Part shown: positions 1 through 10,880 of the stretch, piece by piece
Layout: the number at the start of each line of letters is the position of its first letter
How positions within the stretch are numbered: the stretch's first letter is position 1
NCBI GenBank assembly: GCA_012861695.1
Contig: JAAOOA010001606.1
Coordinates: 46,991 to 110,990 of the forward strand
DNA length: 64,000 bases
Reading direction: 5' to 3'
From: Trematomus loennbergii
Lineage: Eukaryota > Chordata > Actinopteri > Perciformes > Nototheniidae
Position numbers and translations under genes: made by a program
The notes under the pieces: model-generated
Told to the model about the DNA's origin: nothing
Databases searched by the model: none
What the model saw: the letters and a program-made list of their open reading frames with translations, nothing else

Positions 1-201
1 ATAGGAAGATACATTCCTGATGGCAGTAGGAAGGTTACAGTTTTTATACTCCACATCAGGACTTGAAGAAACTCCTCTTGGACCACAGTGATGCCAGGTT
101 TTTAAACTCTTAAAGTGTCAAACTGTTTACTGTTTTAAGCAGGACACAATTACTGTAATTAGATCATGTTAAAACATTGAATTAGACGTGTTTTATCCTA
201 C

Positions 202-249
202 CTCGTGCTCAGTGCAGACCAGCAGCCCCAGAATCACGGAGATGAGCAT
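202..249 (-). CDS. Signal-peptide exon of SLAM/CD2-like Ig receptor, unit A (partial gene)
   Basis: Sixteen codons starting MLISVILGLLVCTE, a hydrophobic leader, end at a gtagg splice donor. The flanks on both sides match the signal exons at 16362-16408 and 54644-54692, so this is the first exon of a duplicated Ig-receptor gene whose later exons lie left of the window. The exon is 48 nt. The undamaged form, seen at 54644-54692, is 49 nt and ends in phase 1, so this copy has lost one base near its end (ACTGAGCACGAG against an expected GAGGCAC form). Unless the off-window exon compensates, unit A is out of frame. The family assignment rests on the paralogues in this window. Confidence 0.6.
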
Positions 250-687
250 GACGGTCTCTGTCCGGTTGCCCTGCCTGAATACACAATGTCACAGGTTACA
301 GTGTGAGTCCTGTTTTGCTCTAACACATCACCAAGTCTTCTTCCTGTAACAACCACATAACCTTTGCATGATGTGGAAATATTAACTTCTCAAAGTTCCT
401 CTCTTATCTCTGTTTTGAGATCTTTTGATAAAGACCTTTTTTAATCCAAACGTTTGTCAAGAAAGCAGATTTTAATGTGAAAGTCAATTACAGGATGATT
501 AACAAGGCACTTTACATTTCAGTTGGTGTATGTTGCACCAGATGAAGCAACAGATGGAAAAGAAAACATTACAATTGTGTCAATACATTACATAAAAACA
601 ATAAAAAGTGTAGTTTGCACTGTTTATTACTCACATTAGTTTATGTGTTGCTTTACTTGAACTATTTTATCTGGTTTCTGCACAAAC
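250..687. repeat. Duplicated upstream tract of unit A, left part
   Basis: This stretch aligns base for base, with few differences, to 16409-16850 and 51076-51462, and includes shared runs such as caagaaagcagattttaatg. It is the 5' flank of the Ig unit. The match stops abruptly at about 688 and resumes at about 10513, so 9.8 kb of other DNA lies between the two parts. Confidence 0.8.
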
Positions 688-703
688 AACCACGCGTCTT
701 AAA

Positions 704-728
704 CCTCGCCACGCAGGCAGTGGCGAGG
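704..728. other. Subterminal hairpin, 9-bp perfect arms
   Basis: cctcgccac and gtggcgagg flank the loop gcaggca directly inside the left inverted repeat of the 9.8-kb insert. Its position suggests a transposon subterminal structure, but no equivalent hairpin is seen at the right end. Confidence 0.5.
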
Positions 729-1173
729 AGCTTCCCAAAGTCCTCTCCTGCTTCGGTGATGGTCCTACTGGATGTCAGGTTGTTGCTCGGAGCCATCACA
801 CAGACTGCATCTGGTGTCCTATAGTATGACCATCTTGTGTTGTCGTCCTGTCAGGGACGAAATTGGCCATTTCTGCACTCTATGGCGGTTACCCGTACCG
901 CCAGCAGCTATTTAAAACAGAGAAAATGACACCGACATTAAACTTAATGAACCTTACAATTCTTAATTATGTAAGCATAATAACACACCTTCCTACAATA
1001 ACACCTGTAACGGGCACGTTGCAGAGGATTTTAGAAGGGAAAGGGCTCAAATGCATAAAGGGTCCTACCGGTGATTGCATTTTAAAATGTATATATTTCA
1101 AACAAATCCATGTTTCAAACACTGCTTCATGATAGTATCTAAAAATGAATGCAAGAAATCAAGTGTATTTCAG

Positions 1174-1436
1174 TCAATTCTCCTCATCATAACTAGCTCG
1201 CTTGCCCACAGAGGGGTGTCTCTGTGCACGAGCCTGCCTGTAAAAAATGCACATGCAAAAACATTTTACAATGATACAACCAAAATGGACACCTAAACAT
1301 ATACAAAAATGAATGACAAAATCCTCGACTACTTACGTGCGAAACTGGCATTGCCAGGCTGCTGATGTCCCACACGTGTCCCAGCCACGCGTAGCTTTGC
1401 AGCCTGGGAACGGCGGGACGATTTACCACGTGGCAT
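1174..1436 (-). CDS. Possible small two-exon gene, basic N-terminus (unrecognised)
   Basis: Exon 1 (1337-1436) starts with an ATG immediately after a good acceptor (actttcag) and ends phase 1 at gtaagt. It encodes a basic segment beginning MPRGKSSRRSQAAKLRVAG. Exon 2 (1174-1237) follows a strong ttttttacag acceptor, joins in frame, and adds LVHRDTPLWASELVMMRRID before a stop. The predicted product is about 54 residues, rich in Arg and Lys, with no membrane segment. The join is supported by matching phases and by the 99-bp intron, a size normal for fish. It may be the N-terminal part of a larger multicopy or transposon-encoded gene inside the 9.8-kb insert. I cannot name the family. Confidence 0.35.
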
Positions 1437-1616
1437 CTGAAAGTATGTAGCATTGTTAGAATTAATAAAGACATTAGCAGACCCCTTAAATAGTACAAAT
1501 AATTACGCAATTACTTATTTCAACTGCAACAAAAGCGTACAAGTCCATTAATAGTTGATGCATCCTGTTCAACAAAAATGTACTTACTGTAACTGCTCAC
1601 GAGATAAAGCTGGGTG

Positions 1617-1822
1617 TTGAAGGTAGATGAGTAGCCGGTGAAGTTAAATGGGTAGCTGGTGAAGAAGCTAGATGAGAAGGTAGATGGGTAGCTAGTGAAG
1701 AAGGTAGATGAGAAGGTGGTGAAGGTAGATGGGTAGCTAGTGAAGAAGGTAGATGAGAAGGTGGTGAAAGTAGATGGGTAGCTAGTGAAGAAGGTAGATG
1801 AGTAGGTAGATGGGTAGCTGGT
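1617..1822. repeat. 45-bp minisatellite, about 4.5 copies
   Basis: A 45-bp unit containing gtagatgggtagctagtgaa and ggtagatgagaaggt recurs. On the minus strand it stays open as a Ser/Thr/Phe/Tyr/Pro-rich reading frame with 15-residue repeats built on SYPSTFTTFSSTFFT, because 45 is divisible by three. An acceptor-like ttctctgttctag lies just upstream on that strand, but in the spliced frame I see no convincing partner exons. Confidence 0.7.
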
Positions 1823-2031
1823 CAAGCCGGTAGGTTGTTTAACTAGAACAGAGAAGAAACTAATCAGCATCACAGACATGGAAATATAATTACTTAACAC
1901 AATGTACAATACAATCGCATAGCTTAGCATACAATAGTTATAAACAAAAAAAATTATCAATTGTATTAGAAGCTGCTAATCACTTCGATTTACACTAAAA
2001 AGGGCTATCTGTTTTCATTATACTTTATGCT

Positions 2032-2262
2032 ACTGACAGTGTCTTGGACCACAACTCACCGGTAGAGAACTGCTCAAAGCTGTCAATCTGTGGGGAAAAC
2101 ACAGCATTAAACCCTGCAAAGAAAAGACTGGAAAGTTCCACATATTGTCATGGTATATGTTACTACAAACACTGTCTTTGACCAACACTCACCAGTAATG
2201 AACTGCTCAATAGTCGTCACTCTGTGAAAAAATAAAATTCAAATTAAACCTTGCAAACACAA
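2032..2262 (-). other. Two duplicated microexon-like segments with conserved splice sites
   Basis: On the minus strand, 2194-2222 and 2061-2088 are each about 28-29 nt, preceded by an acceptor (ttttttcacag, tccccacag) and followed by gtgagt. They share GAGCAGTTC and about 100 bp of flanking intron-like sequence (2032-2130 against 2163-2262), so they arose by a local duplication of about 130 bp. Encoded residues would be of the type TIEQFITG and SFEQFSTG. A third donor-like site is at about 2668. No complete gene can be assembled. Confidence 0.35.
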
Positions 2263-2379
2263 TGCTTGCACACATGGTGATTAAACATTTGGTCCACATT
2301 GTAAATGCTTAAATGCTCTTGCATTTATAAAACAGGATAATACAATTACATAATATCATTCTGTGAAAATATGAATTCT

Positions 2380-2860
2380 GCATAAAGAGTACTTTTACTT
2401 TTGATATTAGAGTACATTTAGCTAACAATTGTGCTAATGAGTACTTGTACTAAAGTAGAGGATCTGATTACTTCTTCCAACGTTGAATATAGTATACCTT
2501 GAAATATATTTAATTGTTCATAGTTGAATGACTCAAAAATTACTTTATTTAAGCTATGGAATCATTTAACCAGCTTTCCTTTGTTCATAAATGACAAAAA
2601 ATAAGCTCCTTATTTTAGACTATCTGCTTTAATCAGCTTCACAATGAATTCACAAGAGGAATGATCACTCACCCCAGACAAGATAAGATGAAAGAGAGGA
2701 CAGTCTCTGGTTTAACCAAACTATATATCGAATTTAAAAAAATGAGCGACCAACCACAGCTCTCCTTCTTTAAATATTTTGTAATTTCCCTCCAATCGAA
2801 ATATATATATTAACATTTGAATGTCAACTGCTTGCTATGCAGACATGTTATGAAAATATC
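2380..2860. repeat. Dispersed AT-rich repeat, copy 1 of 3
   Basis: This tract matches 3600-4030 over about 450 bp in direct orientation, and partly matches 7748-7960. Shared landmarks are ttgaaatatatttaattg, gagcgaccaa and atttgaatgtcaactgcttgct. No ORF of note. Confidence 0.7.
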
Positions 2861-3599
2861 AACACATCAAAGGGTCAGGTGCAGAGGTCCCTGAAACAAA
2901 GAATGGATTATGGCTGTTGTAGTCTTTACCACCATTGTATATTTGTAGTCAATCAATCAGTTACTTCAGTGTTCAAGAGTTTTTTTGATTAAAAATATAA
3001 CTGAGCTATAGTGTGTCTGTGTGTGTCTTAACTGTCATCCATGTCAGCCAGGGGCGCACATAACTGGTACGCAGGTACGCATGCGCGGCAACAATCTGAA
3101 ATGCTTACGTAACTTGTGTCACAAAGCAGAGTCGACGTTCACACGCTCCGCGGTCACGAAGCTCTGCACCCCTCCCCCCCCCCACTACTCAAGTAAATAT
3201 CTGAGTACTTTTAATCAAGTACAAGATCTGAGTGCTTCTACTTTTACTCAAGTACAAGATCTATAGCCTACTTATACCACCTCCGTTTATAGCCTATGAA
3301 AAAAACTATTAGAAAACGAAGGCTAAAGCTAACGTTAGCAGATAGTGACAATGTATGCTAGTTAGCTAGCTCGACAACGATAATATTGCGACAGAAACAC
3401 TTTTCAGTGCACATCACGGCAGCAGAGCCTTATTATACATCGATCAGCAGAGCCGACAGGCAGGGAGCACACAGATCGCGCTGCATTATAATATATATAC
3501 ACCATACGTGTCATGATGGCACATAACAGCTCCCGCCCGCCGGGATTACTCCGGGTCCCAGACCCCCCATACCCCAAAAATATTTTTATTGCAGATCTA

Positions 3600-4030
3600 C
3601 ATGAAACTTTTGATACTTGAAGTATATTTAGCAAAGAAATGTGCTAATGAGTATTTGTTATAAAGTAAAGGATCAGATTACTTCTTCCAACCTTGAATAA
3701 ATAAGTATGCCTTGAAATATATTTAATTGTCATAGTTGAATGACTTCAAACATTACTTTATTTAAGCTATTGAAGCATTTAACCTGCTTGTTAATAAATG
3801 ACATAAATCTGCCCTTATTTTAGAAACAAATGTTAACCACCTTCACAATGAATTTATAAGAACATCCACTCACCTCAGACAAATTGCAGAGAGGACCAGT
3901 ACAAGTTGAACAGGCATAATATATGAAATGAGCGACCAATCAGAGTTCTCCTTCTTTAAAATAGTTATTTCTCCCCTCCAATCAGAATAGTTAATATTTA
4001 CATTTGAATGTCAACTGCTTGCTGTGCAGA
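3600..4030. repeat. Dispersed AT-rich repeat, copy 2 of 3
   Basis: A direct copy of 2380-2860. It ends at the CpG-containing 5' exon of the SAMD3-like remnant, so repeat sequence would form that gene's upstream region. Between copies 1 and 2 (2860-3600) are short patches such as aagtacaagatctgagtgctt (3220-3260) and no gene. Confidence 0.65.
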
Positions 4031-4173
4031 GTCACACCGGCTGCGCGCATGCGCATTGCTTTCGTCTACGGGGTTTTTCTGCAGGGTCCCGTCGCTGAGT
4101 GAATTTGTCAGACACACATCGGTGTGAAGTTCGGGATTCTTGGGACATTTGTCTACCTCGTTTGCCTAATCGG
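4030..4173 (+). other. Putative noncoding first exon with CpG-rich start
   Basis: The sequence is locally CpG-rich (ctgcgcgcatgcgc) and ends at a consensus donor, cgg|gtaagt. It carries no long reading frame and looks like a 5' UTR exon. The next supported exon on this strand is at 5390, so it could be the transcription start region of the SAMD3-like remnant. That link is inferred only from strand and order. Confidence 0.3.
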
Positions 4174-4369
4174 GTAAGTGTGTGTTTTACCTAACAAGGA
4201 ATGTTAACAGTAAAGTGCACTGTACTATTTAAACCAAAAGATAGATACAATGACTTCAACTACCCACCACAGGTTTGCTAGCTTAGCTACAGATGGCGTT
4301 GAATTATGTTCAAGCACCTGAAGGCGTTTATAATGCATTTTAGATGGTGAGACGACCGGTGTTATAGTC

Positions 4370-4580
4370 AGTGGCGGCGCCAGAGCATTTTTGTTGGGTA
4401 AGCTATGGTAGGGCTAAGGTGCTCAAGTCAGTATTTGCAATGTAATTACATACACGCTATATCGCCCCCCTTGGCAGTGAAACGCCACGCGTGAGGTTTA
4501 GATTATTTCCCTGTCTCAATCAAAATGGAACTGTATGAAATAAAACGGCACATTTGTCTGTAGTAAATAAAAAGGGATCA
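4370..4580. repeat. Dispersed repeat shared with 27350-27590
   Basis: The two tracts share long near-identical runs including tttttgttgggtaa, ctatggtagggctaa, cagtgaaacgccacgcgtga and gtttagattatttccctgtc. Neither copy carries a coherent ORF. 4580-5390 holds nothing further I can support. Confidence 0.7.
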
Positions 4581-5389
4581 CTGTGAACGTGACGTCGAAA
4601 CATGGAGGCGACGTACAAGCGCATGTAGACCATGGTGTTAATGTATGTGTTATCATTTTCGCTGGAGCCATGTTCATACGTTTTATACAGAACTTGTGTG
4701 TATGTGACGATACACGGAACGGGGGGGGCGGCATTGTGGTTCCGCCGTTACACCGGTTATTAACGTCTGTTTATTGGGGTAGCCGGGACTCTGACATTGT
4801 TGTGTTACAGGTCTTGTTGTTTAGTTGAGGGTAAAACACATCTCAAACTTCGTGACTTTTCCTAAAACGGGTATATTAATCATCGAGTGAATTTTGGGGC
4901 TTGGGGAATTAAGAGAGAGAGAAAAAATATATACTTTGCCGCAACACTTGCCGTGTTTAGGTCACGCAGCTCAGTGCTCACCTAAAGCTCAGCCGCTGAC
5001 GGACCGATGAGCGGAGCCGGGTCCACCAAAGCCCTTTGGTCCACCAAAGCCCTTTCCCCCCGTTTGAAAATATGAAATGCTCCTTTGCCTAACATTTGTA
5101 GGAGCAAAAACGCTTTGATGGAAAGGCTTCAGTAAAAATGGATTGTTAAAAGTCATTGCTTGGTGTTTTTAGTTGGTGGAATTTGAGAACTGTAACAGTA
5201 TTTTTAATTTGTAGAATTGTCCGCAGGATTGCAGTTTTTGTTTTGTTTTATTTTGCCAGTCTTTTACTGAAGCATGTTACTGGGATCTGACCTGTTCTTT
5301 ATCCTCCTCAGAACGTCACATTTTGTATAAATTCACTACGGCACTAAACTAATTGATATGTTTGTGTGTTTCCACTGGGTACTCCTTAG

Positions 5390-6029
5390 ACATCCGACAT
5401 TGTGTCTCACCCAAAGACAGCAGCACTGAGAGGCCTGCCCATTTTTGTCCGAGATGACACAACCAAGTTTCTTCTGGAGTGTTTGGTAAGTAATACTAAC
5501 TGTAGGAAATAAACTTACACAATACAATTAATATTGCTCAATGTAGCTTAAACATGTTATGACCTCATAGCTTATGCTAATCATTTTATGCACAATACAC
5601 TTTGTGTAAGATTGAATTTTGAGCCCAGAGATGCCGTGCTGTTGAGTTGCAATTATAACTTCCACAAGCTGAATGGTAAGACTCAGTAGATTGGTGCTAA
5701 AGTTAGAATCAGTGGATATGTATTTTGTTGTTTAGTTTTCCATAGCACTCATTCATGCATATTTTACTTTTCCTCAGGACACTGACCATGAAGAACGATT
5801 GCTCAGAGGTGTGTCTGTGGCCATCCTCACCGTCATTGAAGATGATGATGCCGCCATATCGCCAAATGTGCGAGACGTGGCTGTTGTGTTGGAAGGGACC
5901 ATTGTACTGCATGACCTACCAGACCTCTCTACTGCCTTTGCATACCTCTTTAGCCTACTTTATGCAATGAACATGGATTTTCCAAAGGAGATGAGGTATA
6001 CCTTTGAAGCCATTCAGACTATCTTTTAA
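5390..6029 (+). pseudogene. C-terminal remnant of a SAMD3-like fish multicopy gene
   Basis: Exon 5390-5485 (32 codons, phase 0 to 0, flanked by ccttag and gtaagt) joins exon 5778-6029 (tcctcag acceptor). The product ends VAVVLEGTIVLHDLPDLSTA then FAYLFSLLYAMNMDFPKEM and RYTFEAIQTIF. This is the conserved C-terminus of a large family of fish proteins annotated as sterile alpha motif domain-containing protein 3-like. Full members are several hundred residues, and only the last ~115 are present. The frame stops at TAA (6027-6029) where family members read Leu-Glu-Leu. It then stays open for 19 more codons with a family-like basic tail (RKTKLLL) to TGA at 6087-6089, so the TAA looks like a late nonsense change. 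No N-terminal exons are seen. Probably a pseudogene fragment. Confidence 0.6.
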
Positions 6030-6615
6030 GAGCTTGGCTCTCGACGCTCGCAGCGCATAAGCTCTCGGAAAACAAAGCTTTTGCTGTGAATGTTAATGGG
6101 GAAGCCAGACATGACTTTAACCTATGTTTCGCCTGTTCTAGTGCATTGTGGTTAGTGCTCATGTAAAACCTCACAGCATTCATTTCATTTGAAGCATATA
6201 AGTTCCTTCTGAAATAGAGAATCAAAGAATGTGTGGATGTGTAAGTTGCCAGTTCAAAAGAGGGGCATATCCAGTATTTCTACTGTTCAAGTTCATTGTT
6301 AGTGATCAGGTAAAACTTCAATGTATGTACTTGCACATGCAGTCATTTTAAGCATGAAGTCCCATTTGCCTGTGAAATTGAAATGTGTGGAATTGTGAGT
6401 TGCCAGTTGACAAGAGGCACTGGATTGTAATTGTTATATTTGTTTATTCTTAAATTCTTTGATTGTGATGTGCTGAAGTGGCTGAGGCCTGATATATCAC
6501 AATGATGTCAGGTGTGTGAATCCTATTTTGACCTGATGGATAAAAGCAGAAGCAGAAACCATCCTCAGAATCTGTGTTCAAAGGCCATCGTCATTTTCTG
6601 TTTAAAGCAGCTTTG

Positions 6616-6650
6616 CTAGATGTTATATATATATATATATATATATAAAT
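6616..6650. repeat. (AT)n microsatellite
   Basis: An alternating AT run lies directly left of the transposon at 6654 and supplies its AT-rich target. Confidence 0.85.
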
Positions 6651-6653
6651 ATA

Positions 6654-7747
6654 CAGGGTTCCCGCGGGGTCTTAAAAAGTCTTACATTTTATAATCTGAA
6701 TTTAAGGCCTTAAAAAGGTCTTAAATATGACCAAAAAAATAAGAAAGGTCTTAAATATGATTTAGAAGGTCTTAAAAATGATGGGATTTGAAAGGTACTT
6801 CTGTGTTGCGATAGCGTCTAAATGTGTTTTGGGGGAAATGTCCGGGCTGCAAAGTAACCAGTACGGTAAGAGCCTTTCAGTTCCCCCCAACAATTTGTAT
6901 TGAAATAAATCAACATGGAACCAGTAATCACTAACTTTGTTTCCCCCGGCCCCTTATTGGAGAACACCCAGCTAACCTAGCAAGCAAGCTTCAGCTAGCG
7001 GCAGTCAGAAACTCATGTATCTTCAAATCTACTTACAAATAAATATGGGGAAGTGTAAGTTCAACCGTATTTGGTTGGAAAACATCGAATTTAGTGCTTG
7101 GTTGAAACCAGTGGAGGGGAACGTGTTTGAAGCCCGCTGCACCTTTTGAAAAATAAATTAGCGTTTGTTTTGCTAATGTGTTAATTATTTAAAACAAATA
7201 ATAATTTGAACAGTATCTTTTTAACTGTTGATTACCCTGAACCTATAATTCAACTGCAAAACCAATACAAAATAAATTAAATAAATTATACATTTAAATA
7301 AATAATATCAAAATAATAAATACCAATAAACAAGATCAACAAATATTTTGGAGCGCACTTCCACAAGCTATTAAACATGTATAAATATGATAAATAAAAA
7401 TAAATTAGACTAAAATTAATTAGATCAAATATGTTGTAGTGCACTGTCACAACCTAGCAAAGCAAAATAATTTCGTAATTGTGGCAGGCCAAAATCGTAA
7501 TTGCGATTAAAATATGATTAATTGCACACCCCTAACACACAGACACACATACACTTTTTGTCTAACACGCTAACACAGTGCTGTACTGTTATGCCTTTAC
7601 ATTTACTTTGTAAGTAATTATGGGACGTATTTCTTCTTTCATAGCAATTTTCCTTCATACTTTCTTGCCGTGAAATAGGTCTTAAATTCTATTCAGTGGT
7701 CTTAAAAAGGTCTTAAATTTGAGTAGGCGAAACCTGCAGGAACCCTG
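6654..7747. mobile_element. Non-autonomous hAT-like DNA transposon, 1094 bp
   Basis: The termini cagggttcccgcggg and cctgcaggaaccctg are inverted repeats, and aatata lies on both outer sides as a possible target duplication. Subterminal 'ggtcttaaa' motifs recur near both ends. At 7047-7149 (plus) is a short frame, MGKCKFNRIWLENIEFSAWL and onward to a stop, which resembles the N-terminal zinc-finger segment of hAT-type transposases (C-x-FN..W...F..WL...A.C). The rest of the transposase is absent. The superfamily call rests on this fragment and the ends. Confidence 0.55.
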
Positions 7748-7960
7748 AATATAGTATACCTTGAAATATATTTAATTGTTCATAGTTGAATGACTTACAA
7801 AAATCGAAATATATAATATTTACATTTGAATATCAACTGCTTGCTGGGTTAGCAATGTTATGCATTTATTAATATCACATTTAAAAAAATTAGCGACCAA
7901 TCAGAGCTCTCCTTCTGTTACATTTTTTGTTTGCCTTCCAATAGAAATAGTTAATATTTA
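7748..7960. repeat. Dispersed AT-rich repeat, copy 3 (partial)
   Basis: It resumes with aatatagtataccttgaaa exactly at the right end of the hAT-like element and matches parts of 2483-2850, with internal deletion. Confidence 0.6.
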
Positions 7961-8199
7961 CAGTAAAAAAACGATGTGTGTGTGCGTGTGAGACGCGTTC
8001 TCGCGGTAGCCAATCAGCGATGAGGATCTCAGCCTGCCGTCACCTACGTTGAATCAGAAAACTATCAGCCGTTAGCTGTTAGCACACAGAGCTTACAGCT
8101 CCTCATATCTGTTCAGAAACTGGACAAAAGTTAAACATGAACAAAACACAGACTGTCTGTGTCATGGTGAATACAGTCGCTGTTGTATCTGTGTCTGTA

Positions 8200-8985
8200 T
8201 CATGTTCTTGTGAGTGTGGACGGAGCAGATACAACGTTAGCCTGATCGGTACATTTCTCTGAGCGCTTTTACGTTAGCAACATTTGACCAATCACAAACC
8301 TGGAGAAGCGTACTACTGACAGCGCAGCATTATACTTCATGAATGAAGTAAACTATCATGTATGTTAGACAAATATGAAGAAGATAAACTTTAAACATCC
8401 ATGATTTTAACACATAATCCAGAGTAAAAGCAGCATAGCTGCAAGGTGAAAATATAACAGCTGGTACAAAAATGACCGAGTGTTTGAATGCATACATTAA
8501 CAGGTTTGAATGGATCTGACTTTAATTACGTGTTAACGTCAACTTAATGTGTTGCAGTTCATACTTTGGCATACAGTATGTGACAATGTAAGTGTGCACG
8601 ACCAGAAACGGCTCGAGAATCTGATACAGATAGGAAATATATGATATGAGTGATGTGAATGATAAGTGCGACACGTCTGCACAGTGTCGCAGACTCTACG
8701 CAATGCTCTGAGTTGCTTTGCTCCGGTTACTTATCTTGTGGCAGATATTTAAGTAAGCTTGCTTGCTGCAAATGTAATAATATTCAGATTGCTCTGAAGA
8801 TGGGCAGTGATATTCTATTTTGTTTCATGTTCACACAGTCGGTGATCTTTTGCCGGACCTCTTTTCCTGCATAGCCTACAGCAGTTTAAACTGTATTTAT
8901 TTTATCCTGTAATATGACTTGATAGCTTTACACTCTGCACACTGAGCTCTGATTGGTCATCAGGCGGTGCTTTCACTGAGTTGGG
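8200..8985. repeat. Inverted partner of the Harbinger-like element at 47.7-48.9 kb
   Basis: Sequence around 8640-8810 (tccggttacttat, gtggcagatatttaagtaag, cagattgctctgaagatg) matches the reverse complement of 48120-48290. 8930-8985 (cacactgagctctgattggt) matches 47970-48010 in inverse. Terminal repeats are missing here, so it is a truncated member of the same family. Confidence 0.65.
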
Positions 8986-8999
8986 GTCCTTCTCAGGTC

Positions 9000-9880
9000 G
9001 ATTAAATGGAATCCTTGCGTCCCTCTCTTGCGTGGTTTCCCTGCGTTTAGTCCCTCACACCAGGGAAGCATGGAGAGACGCAAGGAAACCACAAGAAGCA
9101 GGGAAATGAGTTTTAAGAGCAATGGGACGTCCTTTCCTCCGGAGCGTCACGTGAAGCGACGTCCGTTTGTGATGACGCCGCACAGCTGTTCGTCTGACAG
9201 CAGCTCTGTCCCCGTTATTTTCACAAACACCCCGGCCTCTGTTAGTACACATTACTGACACAAACATTTGTATCATCTGTTGTAGACCCAAATACATTAA
9301 ATAAAATAAGAACTCATTCTCAAAAAAGATGAACGCCATTCTTAAAATGTATAAACGAACAATAGTTGGATTAATATTGATTAGAGTGCACAATAGAAAT
9401 AAAATAATTCAGAGAAGAAAAAGACATATGTTATCTATCAAAACCCAGTTAGATTAACATTCATTAATCATTGGATTGCACACGTTGTTTGTGTGGATAT
9501 GTAGCACATTAACATGTTAAATAGCACTTAATGACTGACTGAATGGAAATGACAATAAATGAAAATGTAAAACGAAAAAGTGATCATGAAAATGTTTCCA
9601 ATAAATGAATAAAATAATTTTTGACCACTTTGTTGTTCAGATATATCACATATTTGTAACTGAATGATGCATTAATTGAAACAAAACACAGTATAAACTG
9701 AGGAGTGAGTCCCGTGAGTTTCATGTGTTTTCTTCACTCCGCTGGGAAACTGCAAATGCTAACCTGAAGTTGACTGCGAAAACCGGAAGTCGAGTGTGTG
9801 AACATCCGGTTTTCAGAATAAAGCAGCTTTCAATTTGAACAGTGTATTCATTTAACTCCACATAACTCAATTGCACATGC
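9000..9880. other. No supported gene
   Basis: AT-rich sequence. 9028-9258 holds only short overlapping frames on both strands without splice support. 9720-9830 has CpG-containing repeat-like sequence leading into the tandem array. Confidence 0.5.
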
Positions 9881-9884
9881 TCCA

Positions 9885-10375
9885 AACGGCCCCAAACTTC
9901 ACATGTGTACAGCCCTAAAGACATATTTGTGTCAGTTTTGAGATTTAGTCAAATGTCGTTGCTATGGTAACAAAATGGTCGCCGTGAAACACGGTTTTCT
10001 CATAACTCCAGTTAACATGCTCCAAACGGCCCAAAACTTCACAGGTTTGATACCGATGCAGCCCTCAACACATCTAGGCGTATTATGGGGTGTCATCAAA
10101 TTCTGTTTCATGGCGACAGATCCCTCGCCATGAAACACAGTGTTGTCATAACTCGATGGAAAATGGTCCAAACGGCACCAGACTTCAGATGACAGTTAAT
10201 GGTCCGGCCCTCAACAGCTCTACGCAATTATGGGATGTCATCATATGCCGTTCCATGGCAACGCATCCTCGCCATAAACACAGTGTCTTAAGTCATGGAA
10301 AAGTTCCAAACTGCACCAGACTTCAGATGACAGTTAATGGTCCGGCCCTCAACAGCTCGAGACACCTACACACAC
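9885..10375. repeat. Degenerate tandem array, period about 130-148 bp
   Basis: The motif tccaaacggc (or tccaaactgc) recurs at 9891, 10021, 10167 and 10315, each followed by cacca/ccaaa..acttcaca or acttcagatgac and gccctcaacag. The arrangement resembles subterminal repeats of a large fish transposon and lies just inside the right inverted repeat of the 9.8-kb insert. Confidence 0.7.
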
Positions 10376-10408
10376 CTCGACGTGCGGACAAACAGCCTGC
10401 GGAGCGTC

Positions 10409-10462
10409 GAAGACCCGCTCAACGCTGAAGACCCGCTCAATGCTGAAGACCCGCTCAACGCT
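10409..10462. repeat. Three 18-bp tandem repeats
   Basis: gaagacccgctcaaYgct starts at 10409, 10427 and 10445, immediately inside the doubled right terminus of the 9.8-kb insert. Confidence 0.85.
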
Positions 10463-10880
10463 GCTTGCAGCTTTAAGACGCGTGGTTTAAGACGCGTGGT
10501 TGACTTTTGACATTACCTGCGGTAAAATGTCAACGTTTTTATAATCTGTGTTTCAAAGAAAGAGAACGTGCAAAGATATCTTCACACAGCACATATTCTG
10601 CACTGGCAAAACAAATAACTAACCATAAAATAAGGAAGGCCAGTCTTATGTTCCCATACAGGCCAGGGCTTTTTGTTGTTGTTTTCTCATAAAATACTCT
10701 ACTATGACTTTTCAGTGACATTCTTTACGACATATTAACTGTGACTTTTTTATGATTTTATACCATTGCACTTTTTATGGCCCACAACACCGGGACATTT
10801 CATGGCAGATGATAATAACAGGACTTTTGTTATGACATTAACAGGATCTTTAATGACTCACTTTCCAATGACATATTATG

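Larger units (their letters stand above)
688..10501. mobile_element. Candidate 9.8-kb insertion bounded by a 16-bp perfect inverted repeat
   Basis: The left end aaccacgcgtcttaaa (688-703) is the exact reverse complement of 10486-10501. The right terminus is doubled (10472-10485 and 10486-10501). Just inside the left end is a perfect hairpin (arms 704-712 and 720-728, 7-nt loop). Inside the right end are three 18-bp repeats and a roughly 140-bp tandem array. In the paralogous units B and D the flanking sequence is continuous apart from about 120 bp that is missing here, so this DNA was inserted or swapped in. No clean target-site duplication is visible. It contains a possible two-exon gene (1174-1436), a SAMD3-like remnant (5390-6029) and nested repeats. 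The superfamily is not recognised, and a composite of several insertions is possible. Confidence 0.45.

Noticed and set aside
9885..10462. CRISPR array
   Set aside because: Units are 18 bp contiguous or 130-148 bp degenerate, without repeat-spacer structure, in a vertebrate context.
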